A stretch of 40,733 nucleotides of DNA from a virus: positions 1-40,733 of IMG/VR virus record IMGVR_UViG_3300042923_000235, one strand, 5' to 3'. This document shows, piece after piece, positions 24,230-31,902 of this stretch. Position numbers and translations under genes: made by a program. Numbering within the stretch: position 1 is the stretch's first letter; each line of letters starts with the position of its first letter. The notes under the pieces were generated by a model. That model saw nothing but the letters and a program-made list of their open reading frames with translations, ran no database searches and was not told where the DNA came from.

Positions 24230-25666
24230 ATGGCAGAAATTACGCTGATCAAAGCAATCTTCGGTATGGGTAACATGAACCATACCCACGTCCATCGGCA
24301 CAACATCCTGGACATGTCGACGATGAACATCGACACCATCAAGATGGAGCAGCATCAAGGTGGTGTAACCCCTAACACACTGAATGCCATTGCTGCTCAG
24401 TCGGGCGGTCTGACCACGCGTCCATCCGGTGCGGTCAACATCGAAGATGACTGGAACATCCGTCGCGGTCTGGGGATGTTTACTTTCCTCATTACCAGCA
24501 ACTCGGTTGAACAAGCCGAACTCGCAGTACTGGGTTACATGACCGGCGGTCAAGCCAGCCATGAAGGTATCGAACCTCAGACCATGTTCGTGCCGGTGCG
24601 TTGCTGGGATACCCGCACTACGCAGAAGTTCGACAACATGGGTCTGCCAATGGCGTCGACTGTTATTGCGTCGTCTCACCAGTTCCTGATGGGTGACCCA
24701 ACCGGCCGTGACGAACTGAAGTCGGTACGTCCGCTGGACATGGCGCAAGAAGTGCTGGGCTACATGGCCAGTTCTGCGGATGGCATGCAAGATGGCTTTG
24801 ACGGCATCCTGGCGGCTGACCTGCGTCAGAACGTAGTCATGTCCAAGACTGACAACCTCAACCCAACACACCACGCTCGTGAGCTGTTGAAGATTGCGGC
24901 AGCCACTACCACCGAAGGCCAGTACACCGGTATCGCAAATGCCATCGGTGATGCAATGGTCGGTCCTGGTATTGGTGAAGCACCTCTGACCAGCAACGAG
25001 TTCTTCAAAACCATGATGGCGGCAGGTGGTAGCTTCTCCATGAGCAACTTCATGGGCTGGAGCATGGCGGAGATCAACTCGGTCTTCACCAACCTGCCAG
25101 ACGTGATGAACATCACGCTGCTTAACCCAAGCGCCACGGTAGCTGTTGACAACACGCTGATCTCTCACGAGCACGGCGGTGCCAACAGCTTTGAAACCAT
25201 CGCGGCTGAGCTGGCTTACCTGACGGTTCACATGCTGATCCGTTGCGGCCTGACTCACCTGGTGTTCTCTGCAACCAACAACCCACATCACTTCAGCGGT
25301 CTGGAAGGTTCGGACTCGGGTGTGGAAGTGGTGACTGGTACGTTCGGTTCGGTACTCGACCACGACGAACACGCGATCAATCGGGTAGAACGCTTCAAGG
25401 AAATGCTGCGGGGCTTGTTCTTCAGCAAGTACTCGACGCAGTTCGTTCACACCTCGACGATCATCAGCGTTCAGGTCAGCTGCCACCTGTTCGGTGAAAC
25501 CGACGTGACGGTGTTCTTCAACGGGGAGGAAGGTCTCCAACGGAAGTACACCAATGCTACGTACGCGGTTAACCGGACCAGTACCAACATCACCAACAGC
25601 CAAGACGGTCTGAATGAGGCTCAAAACTTCATGACGAACATCACCGAATACTTCACAAAGAACTAA
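24230..25666 (+). CDS. Conserved-position protein (phiKZ gp69-like), candidate nuclear import factor
   Basis: 478 aa. By order it is the counterpart of phiKZ gp69. I recall that gp69 was reported as a factor for selective protein import into the phage nucleus (Imp1/PicA), but I cannot confirm the number or the homology here. The sequence has a Met/His/Asn-rich N-terminus (GMGNMNHTHVHRHN) and a large beta-rich body with many Thr, Ser and Asn. No enzyme motif is seen. It follows the gp68-like gene by 31 nt and precedes the next by 9 nt, so the three form one operon with strong codon bias. Confidence 0.5.
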   Translation: MAEITLIKAIFGMGNMNHTHVHRHNILDMSTMNIDTIKMEQHQGGVTPNTLNAIAAQSGGLTTRPSGAVNIEDDWNIRRGLGMFTFLITSNSVEQAELAVLGYMTGGQASHEGIEPQTMFVPVRCWDTRTTQKFDNMGLPMASTVIASSHQFLMGDPTGRDELKSVRPLDMAQEVLGYMASSADGMQDGFDGILAADLRQNVVMSKTDNLNPTHHARELLKIAAATTTEGQYTGIANAIGDAMVGPGIGEAPLTSNEFFKTMMAAGGSFSMSNFMGWSMAEINSVFTNLPDVMNITLLNPSATVAVDNTLISHEHGGANSFETIAAELAYLTVHMLIRCGLTHLVFSATNNPHHFSGLEGSDSGVEVVTGTFGSVLDHDEHAINRVERFKEMLRGLFFSKYSTQFVHTSTIISVQVSCHLFGETDVTVFFNGEEGLQRKYTNATYAVNRTSTNITNSQDGLNEAQNFMTNITEYFTKN

Positions 25667-25675
25667 GGACCTGCC

Positions 25676-27148
25676 ATGAATGAATTGAACAAGTTGTACA
25701 AAGCCATGTTGATGTCATGGGGTTCCGTAATCAAAGATGACGCCCGTATTGTGGTGTCCATCAATGGTGACGAGATTCCGGTCCGCATCGACGACATGGA
25801 CATGCACCTGCCGCTGTCCGAAGTCCTCGACGGCAATTGCATCGACAAGGTGTTCTTCCATCCGGCCTGCGAAAACGTGACCTCCAAGGAAACTGAAGTG
25901 TTCAAGGTGATTCGTCGCCTGTCCACCCTCAAGCTCCTGACCACGTTCACCGAGTACGTGCCGATCATGTTCGGCGTGGCAAGCAAGACCACCAAGCAAG
26001 CCTGGCGTCAGAACATCCTCGACATGCTCGAGCCTCTGAAGTCGGCCAAGCGTACCTTCCGTGATGAGCTGAAGAAACTGTTCAGCCAGATGCAAGTGGA
26101 AGTCAACGACAACGGCGTCGACAACCGTTTCCTGCACATCAAGGTCACCAAGGGTGGTGGTCGTGGCAAGAGCGGTGAGAAGGTCTACTACAAAGCCAAG
26201 CCGGTGTTCCCGTTCTACAACGAGATCATCAAGCGTCTGGCTCGCTCCGAAGGTCAGTCTGACAACCAGACGGTTGAACTGAACGGCTTCAGCGTATCGA
26301 TCGGCGCACTGAAGTTGGCGGCTCACCTGTTCCAGCAGATCCTGCCAATCGTGGAATCGCCGGACGATCTGGAAATCGAATCGACCAGTCAAGTCGGCGC
26401 GCGTCTGTGTGCATACCTGGGTTGCTACTACGAGTTGGCTGAACAGCTGAACCGTATCCAGAACACCTTCCGTGCAGACTTCGACAAGGCCGGTGTCTAC
26501 CCAATCGACACCAACTGGTACGAACACCTGGAAGAGCTGCCGGAAATCTACCGTCAGGTGCCTACGCTGGATTACAACAGCCACAACACCCAGGACGAAG
26601 AAGTCCAGCAGACCACCAACCAGCGCAACAACACCAACCTGTTCTCGGTCAGCGGTAATCGCAACCAGAACAATAACAACAACCAAAACAACAACAGCAA
26701 TAACAACAACAATAACGGCGGTAATAACAATAACCGTGCGAATGTTGTTGGCGGTAATGACGGTAGCTTCGACACCACCGTTCCAGCAATGGAATATGGC
26801 GACAACTACGTCAAGACCGAAATCGATTACATGAACGGCCACGTGATGCACTACGCCGTGAACAACAATGGCAACCAGGTCATCTACCAGTGCACCCGCC
26901 ACGGTAACCTGCTGCGTCGTATCGAAAGCAGCATGATGAACAACATGGGCGCCATGAACATGATGGGCATGGGCGGTATGGGTGGCATGGGCGGTAACAT
27001 GATGGGTGGTCAGCAATTGGCCAACGGCATGATCCTGCTGCCTAACGGTATGACCGTAATGCCGCAACAACTGCAACAAATGATGCGCCCAAGCACAAGC
27101 CAAGGCGCACCGGCTGGCACGTCGGACTATTCGGTTTCGACTTTCTAA
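25676..27148 (+). CDS. Protein with Asn-rich and Met/Gly-rich low-complexity regions (phiKZ gp70 position)
   Basis: 490 aa. Residues 1-300 form a folded-looking domain with a basic Gly-rich loop about 157-168 (VTKGGGRGKSG). Residues about 318-354 are a near-homopolymeric Asn stretch (runs of N with Q, S, G), and about 420-445 repeat Met and Gly (MGMGGMGGMGG). Such prion-like segments promote self-association or condensate formation. AAGGA precedes the ATG; the gene is the last of the gp68-70-like operon and is followed by a perfect palindromic terminator. Codon use is highly biased. Function unknown; a role at the nuclear shell or in RNA handling is conjecture. Confidence 0.65.
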   Translation: MNELNKLYKAMLMSWGSVIKDDARIVVSINGDEIPVRIDDMDMHLPLSEVLDGNCIDKVFFHPACENVTSKETEVFKVIRRLSTLKLLTTFTEYVPIMFGVASKTTKQAWRQNILDMLEPLKSAKRTFRDELKKLFSQMQVEVNDNGVDNRFLHIKVTKGGGRGKSGEKVYYKAKPVFPFYNEIIKRLARSEGQSDNQTVELNGFSVSIGALKLAAHLFQQILPIVESPDDLEIESTSQVGARLCAYLGCYYELAEQLNRIQNTFRADFDKAGVYPIDTNWYEHLEELPEIYRQVPTLDYNSHNTQDEEVQQTTNQRNNTNLFSVSGNRNQNNNNNQNNNSNNNNNNGGNNNNRANVVGGNDGSFDTTVPAMEYGDNYVKTEIDYMNGHVMHYAVNNNGNQVIYQCTRHGNLLRRIESSMMNNMGAMNMMGMGGMGGMGGNMMGGQQLANGMILLPNGMTVMPQQLQQMMRPSTSQGAPAGTSDYSVSTF

Positions 27149-27161
27149 GCAGCCATAAGGC

Positions 27162-27203
27162 TAGCAGGCTGGGGAATTCCCCAGCCTGCTATACCTTTCT
27201 TTT
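27162..27203. terminator. Palindromic bidirectional terminator
   Basis: TAGCAGGCTGGGGAA (27162-27176) is followed directly by its exact complement (27177-27191), then CCTTTCTTTTTT. It sits between the convergent genes ending at 27148 (plus) and 27204 (minus). Confidence 0.85.
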
Positions 27204-27533
27204 TTAGGCTTTAACGGTATTACTGCGGGATATGGCTTTGTTCAAATCGCTCTCGTTGATCATCTGAAACGAATGCATCTCAGACACATCCTGGTTGGGA
27301 TCAGAGATGTCGTTGATAAATGCAGTGGCCCAACGCAAGTGAGCCGGGATGTTCATGACACGCATCACCCGATAGAAGTCGTTACGGAATGCGTACAGCA
27401 TCGCTCGGTCCACAATGGGCATCAACTGAGAACCGCGCAGCAGGATTTCTTTTTCAGAACGAACCAAAGTCTTGAAGGCTTCGGTGTAGTAAATGTCTTT
27501 ACCGTTATCCGATTCGTTGTTTGGAATTGGCAT
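27204..27533 (-). CDS. Hypothetical protein, 109 aa
   Basis: Start placed at ATG 27533 (MPIPNNESDN), with GGAG 6 nt upstream; a TTG four codons earlier is less likely. It is helical and basic in the middle (LVRSEKEILLRGSQ, AFRNDFYRVMRVMNIP). It reminds me of small baseplate or neck proteins of large phages, without a firm match. It is the only minus-strand gene in this block, inserted between the gp70-like and beta C genes. Confidence 0.65.
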   Translation of the reverse strand: MPIPNNESDNGKDIYYTEAFKTLVRSEKEILLRGSQLMPIVDRAMLYAFRNDFYRVMRVMNIPAHLRWATAFINDISDPNQDVSEMHSFQMINESDLNKAISRSNTVKA

Positions 27534-27606
27534 TGTCCTCTCCAAGCTAATTGTTAACTGGCGGCCCTATCCTTTATTGCTATAAGCGATATGGCAACCC
27601 TAATAA

Positions 27607-27624
27607 AACTTAAACCTATATCAT
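27607..27624 (+). promoter_or_regulatory. Degenerate copy of the phage promoter-like motif
   Basis: AACTTAAACCTATATCAT matches the motif less well (CCTATATCA in place of CCTACATTA) but has the same position, 47 bp before the beta C start. Confidence 0.4.
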
Positions 27625-27671
27625 CCTTTTGAGTAGGCAGTACAAAGTTTAAGATAATAGGAGAAAGCATT

Positions 27672-29849
27672 GTGAGTGATAAGAGTAAAGATTCTCCTGA
27701 TGAGGTCAAAGTTCCCGAAGTGGGACTCGGCCGATTTAAGAAATGGGCTTACCTAGGTGAGAACCAACTGCATCCGGCTGTAATGGGTGTGTGTGCAAAC
27801 CTGGTAGTGTTCCCATGGGTATCATCACCTACCCGTATTTACATGGTAGGCAACATGATCCCGAAGTCCGTTGTGACCTCGGGTGCAAGTGAGCGTAAAC
27901 TTAAATCTGGCAACGAATACCAATATGCCAAACGCGCTCGCTGTGTTGAAGCTCCATCCAACATGACGATTGAGGAAATCTTCTACGCCCAAGCTGTTAA
28001 CGGAGGAGAAGGCGACACTGACAAATGGGCGCCGGTGTATGTGGTGTTCCGCAACGAGGAGAAGGGCAAGTACGATATCATGGAGTTTCCACGGTATAAC
28101 GTACAAAACTCCTACGTTGGCTTTGAATATGTGTATGACATGAATGTCATGCGCAAGCTGAAGAAAGGTGCAACGTTCCCTAAAGGTACGATCTTTGCCA
28201 AATCCCCACGCATCAGTAAAGATGGCGAATGGATGTTTGGTATGGACCTCAAGGTAGCGCCGGCATCGTTCCACTATACCGAGGAGGACGGCATCGGCAT
28301 TACCGAGAGCTGTGCTCGTGATAAGCTGCGTTGCATGTTTGAACATGTACGCGCTCACGGTTGGAACGAAGACGAGTGGGTTCCGCTGACGCTGTACGGA
28401 GATAGCCCATTCCCGCAAAGTGGTGAACGTATTCGTGAAGATGGCATTGTGATGGGTTTCCGTCGTCGTGTCTCTGCGAACGCGTTGGTGTCGCTCACCA
28501 AGAAAGCTTTGACCATTCCAGACGAGACACACGACATCCTGTTCAGGGCACCGGTGGACTCTGAGGTCATGTCGGTTGAAGTGATCAGTGAGCGCATGAA
28601 GAACAAGTCGAATAACCGTTCGACTGATTATATCAAACAGGCCCACACGAACATGCTGGAACGCTACGAGCGTCGCCAGAACGACATGTGGAACGAGGTG
28701 ATCCGTTGGCACAGTGGTCGTGTATCGGCTAACCGTGGTAACCCAATCGCCATGACCCGTCCTTTGAATCGGTTTATCCGCTTCGCTAAGGGCAACTACA
28801 CCATCAATGCGAATACCGGTAAACCCAACCCGCTGTTCCGTGCTGTGAAGCGTGTACGTGTTAAAGACTGGAGCATTACGATCCGGTTGCGTGAAATCGT
28901 TTCGGGCCGTGCAAAGTTCAAGATGTCGGGTATGAACGGCGACAAGGGTGTAATCGTTCGGATCATCCCAGACGAAGATGCTCCGCGTTATGACGATGGT
29001 ACTGTGTGTGACGTTGTGGTTAACAACACACCAGCCTTCCGTCGTCAGATCTTCTCGATGCTGATGGAACAGTCGATCAACTTTATCAACGTCAACGTCC
29101 ACAAGGAAGTTGTCAAGTTGCATAAGGAAGGCGACTACATTGGTGCCATGGAAAAACTGATGCTGTTCTACGAGACTGGGTTCCCAGAGTTCGCAGAGCT
29201 GGTACAGCAGACCATGGTGACCCGTGAGGACATCGTCGAGTACGTCAACGACATCGCGGCTACGCAGATCAGTGTGCATGTGCGTAGCGACACCAAGCTC
29301 TACGGCGTTGAGATCATCAAAGCCCTGCGTAAGGTGTACAGCTACAAGCCTGAGCAAATCACCTTCCGAGATTCCCTCGGCGAGATGGTTCGGTCTGTCA
29401 ACCCGGTACTGATCACCAACCAGCACTTCATGCTGTTGGACAAGTTCGGTACCGACATGTCGGCTCAGTCGCTCCCAATGTCTAACCCGTTCGGCATGCC
29501 AGCCAAACTTAACGAGGCCAACAAATATTCCAGTTGGCTGCGGATGGTCTGGAACCGGAACAAGGGTGAAACAGAAGCACGACTTACACTGAGCCAGGCA
29601 GGTGCTAAAGAAACGGTCAAGCAATTGGCCATGGGGTATGCACCTGAGCTCCGTACGCGGATGGCACAGCGTGTGGTGCGGGCTGAGGATGGGTTTAACA
29701 TCAACCAGATCATCAAGCCTGACGAGTATGGGTTGAACCGAGCAGTACAAATGTCGCAGAGCATGCTCAGTGACTCCGGTTACACCCTGCGTCGTGAACT
29801 ACCGTCTGACCGTTCAGATTATGAACCGCCTGTTAAGGAGTCCCTGTAA
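27672..29849 (+). CDS. Non-virion RNA polymerase, beta C-terminal subunit
   Basis: 725 aa, GTG start with AGGAG about 8 nt upstream. Residues 414-450 (KMSGMNGDKGVIVRIIPDEDAP then DDGTVCDVVVN) match the conserved beta block with GRHGNKGVxSxIxPxEDMPxxxDGxPxDIxLNP, including the catalytic-centre Lys region. GIGITESCARD near 207-217 fits the upstream beta region. This is the counterpart of phiKZ gp71-73, which in phiKZ is interrupted by an intron carrying gp72; here the frame is continuous. The stop overlaps the beta' C start by one base (TAATG), giving equal production of the two subunits. Confidence 0.9.
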   Translation: MSDKSKDSPDEVKVPEVGLGRFKKWAYLGENQLHPAVMGVCANLVVFPWVSSPTRIYMVGNMIPKSVVTSGASERKLKSGNEYQYAKRARCVEAPSNMTIEEIFYAQAVNGGEGDTDKWAPVYVVFRNEEKGKYDIMEFPRYNVQNSYVGFEYVYDMNVMRKLKKGATFPKGTIFAKSPRISKDGEWMFGMDLKVAPASFHYTEEDGIGITESCARDKLRCMFEHVRAHGWNEDEWVPLTLYGDSPFPQSGERIREDGIVMGFRRRVSANALVSLTKKALTIPDETHDILFRAPVDSEVMSVEVISERMKNKSNNRSTDYIKQAHTNMLERYERRQNDMWNEVIRWHSGRVSANRGNPIAMTRPLNRFIRFAKGNYTINANTGKPNPLFRAVKRVRVKDWSITIRLREIVSGRAKFKMSGMNGDKGVIVRIIPDEDAPRYDDGTVCDVVVNNTPAFRRQIFSMLMEQSINFINVNVHKEVVKLHKEGDYIGAMEKLMLFYETGFPEFAELVQQTMVTREDIVEYVNDIAATQISVHVRSDTKLYGVEIIKALRKVYSYKPEQITFRDSLGEMVRSVNPVLITNQHFMLLDKFGTDMSAQSLPMSNPFGMPAKLNEANKYSSWLRMVWNRNKGETEARLTLSQAGAKETVKQLAMGYAPELRTRMAQRVVRAEDGFNINQIIKPDEYGLNRAVQMSQSMLSDSGYTLRRELPSDRSDYEPPVKESL

Positions 29850-31843
29850 TGGCCTTGCAAATTAACCTACGGGAGTTTGCTAACCTGCCTGAACACCAGG
29901 TATTGCGTTGGCGTGGTTTCCGTATGGCCGTTGAGGTCACGGATGACCAAGGGGAAAAGGTGCTGAGTGATAGTTATGCCATGCTGCTAACCTGGCAAGG
30001 CATGATGATTCACCGGCAATACAACAACGTACCGTACTCCGTTAAAGAGATCATCCCAACTGGCAAGAGCGTCGTGTATAACAACAAGACGCTCGCTATT
30101 CCAATGAACTGGATCATGGGTGAGATTGGACCCACCATTCATGATCCAGTGGAATGGGATTCGATCAAGATGACCATCCACATGTGGCAGACCAAGCTTA
30201 ACAACTTGATCGTGGTCATGAGTGAGACGTCGGTTATCTCGGCGATGGCGGAATCGGTAGACGACCTGATCGAAGATCCGGGTATCCGCGAGATCCATCG
30301 CAAGGTACTCGATCGGGAAGTTACGATTGACGAAGGGGAAGAGCTGTTCTCTGTTTACCTGAAGACGTCCGAGACATTGGATTACAACACGGTAGCCTTG
30401 CTGGCACGTACGGGTGGTGTGAGTATCAACCAAGCGTATCAAACGGCGATCATTCGAGGTGCAGTATTCGACCTCGATAATACCATCATGCCAAACGCTG
30501 TTATGGCACGGTACGCGGATGGTGTGACCAACCTGGCAGACGCCATTGGTGATAACCGTGGTGCGGGTAAGGCACTCAACAGTAACGGTCGTGCACTGAA
30601 AGACTCGGAATGGTTTCACCGGAAGATTCACTTGTTCACGGCGATTATCCATTCCATCGGTCACATGGAAGACTGCGGCTCGCTCGACACTGTGCCACTG
30701 CGCATTGCGTCGACTGAGATGGCTAAGAGCCTGCTGGGTTCTTATCGTGTCCTGGAAGACGGTGCACTTGATCTGATCACAGCACATAACTTCAAGTTGA
30801 TCAAAGCAGGCGAGATTGTTAACCTGCGTAACGTGGGCTTCTGTAACAGTCCAAGTGGCACACCGTGTGGCGTGTGTTATGGGATGATGAAGTCTGCCAT
30901 CCCGTACAACCGGATGATGAAGAAGGACGCCAACATCGGCATGTTTGCCGGCACCACGATCTGTAACCCATTGGGTCAGAAAATGCTGTCGACCAAACAC
31001 TTCATCCGTAACGCCACGAGCAAGAAGTTTGTACCTCATCACCGGGACAAGGAGATCATCCGTTCCAACGGCGATCAAATCTTCCTGGAGAAAGAGCTCT
31101 GCAAGGAAGGGACACGACTGATTCTTAAGTCAACCATTGTGAAAGATTTGTCTGACCTGCGTTCCTTGGACATCATGGACGAGATCGCGCTCAGCAAGTT
31201 GCCTTACTTTGGTGAAGTCACCTTCCAGTATGAGGTGGAAGACATCATGGTGGGCGGTACCACCACTCAGCAACATCCAGCGCAGACATCTGTATCGTCT
31301 CGCCGTGCCCGCTTTTCTATGGGATTCCTCCAGTATATACTGGACAATGGCTGGACCAACCAGGATAAGAAGTTTATCTCGGTTGATCTGTCCAAATGGA
31401 ACAGTGAAGACCCTATGTTCGTGTTGCCCTATGTCCGTGAGGACTTGGATGCACACCGGGCTCGGGTGGAAAACTTCCTTACGTTCAACAAACGTAACGC
31501 GGCGTGGAAGAAACAAGTTGTTACTCCGAAAGTCTTCGGGGAAGTCCTGGCCGAGTTCTGGTCGTTGATCGATGCTGAAACTAAAGGCATCAACATGATC
31601 TACGTATCCGTGATCTTGGCTTGTGCGCTGACTAAGGATCCAGCGAATCATTCGTATAAGCTGGCAACCGGTCCTGGTGATAAGTACTTCACCAGTTTTG
31701 TAACCTGTGTGGACAACCGCGGTTCGGGTACGATGTCGATCTTTGAACGGCAGCAAAACATCCTGAACCTTCCGAAAACCTTTGCGGTTAAAGACCGTCA
31801 ACCAAGTGTGCTGGAGTGCTTCCTGCAACACGCGGTGTCATAA
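29849..31843 (+). CDS. Non-virion RNA polymerase, beta' C-terminal subunit
   Basis: 664 aa. EDCGS (C276) with C332, C340 and C343 (FCNSPSGTPCGVCYG) reproduces the second beta' zinc site, which in bacteria uses DCGT and Cx6-7CxxC-YG. Immediately after, residues 361-385 (ANIGMFAGTT, PLGQKMLSTKHF) align with the bridge/trigger region [21 protein letters not shown]. The C-terminal part (about 480-664) would cover the remaining beta' clamp and jaw. Counterpart of phiKZ gp74. It is translationally coupled to the beta C gene and followed by a terminator. Confidence 0.9.
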   Translation: MALQINLREFANLPEHQVLRWRGFRMAVEVTDDQGEKVLSDSYAMLLTWQGMMIHRQYNNVPYSVKEIIPTGKSVVYNNKTLAIPMNWIMGEIGPTIHDPVEWDSIKMTIHMWQTKLNNLIVVMSETSVISAMAESVDDLIEDPGIREIHRKVLDREVTIDEGEELFSVYLKTSETLDYNTVALLARTGGVSINQAYQTAIIRGAVFDLDNTIMPNAVMARYADGVTNLADAIGDNRGAGKALNSNGRALKDSEWFHRKIHLFTAIIHSIGHMEDCGSLDTVPLRIASTEMAKSLLGSYRVLEDGALDLITAHNFKLIKAGEIVNLRNVGFCNSPSGTPCGVCYGMMKSAIPYNRMMKKDANIGMFAGTTICNPLGQKMLSTKHFIRNATSKKFVPHHRDKEIIRSNGDQIFLEKELCKEGTRLILKSTIVKDLSDLRSLDIMDEIALSKLPYFGEVTFQYEVEDIMVGGTTTQQHPAQTSVSSRRARFSMGFLQYILDNGWTNQDKKFISVDLSKWNSEDPMFVLPYVREDLDAHRARVENFLTFNKRNAAWKKQVVTPKVFGEVLAEFWSLIDAETKGINMIYVSVILACALTKDPANHSYKLATGPGDKYFTSFVTCVDNRGSGTMSIFERQQNILNLPKTFAVKDRQPSVLECFLQHAVS

Positions 31844-31856
31844 CTCGAAGTCTCCC

Positions 31857-31890
31857 TTAGGGGGGACTTCGGTCCTCCCCTAATGTTTTT
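31857..31890 (+). terminator. Terminator with UUCG tetraloop
   Basis: TTAGGGGGGAC (31857-31867) pairs with GTCCTCCCCTAA (31872-31883), one bulged T, closing a TTCG tetraloop, then GTTTTT. An alternative hairpin (GAAGTC at 31846 with GACTTC at 31865-31870) uses the same bases and would exclude it. Confidence 0.8.
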
Positions 31891-31902
31891 GAGGCTTTTG
31901 GT

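Noticed and set aside
26572-26805. Leu-rich minus-strand frame resembling a membrane protein
   Set aside because: It is the antisense of the Asn-codon tract (AAC/AAT read as GTT/ATT or TTG/TTA); low complexity explains the Leu runs.
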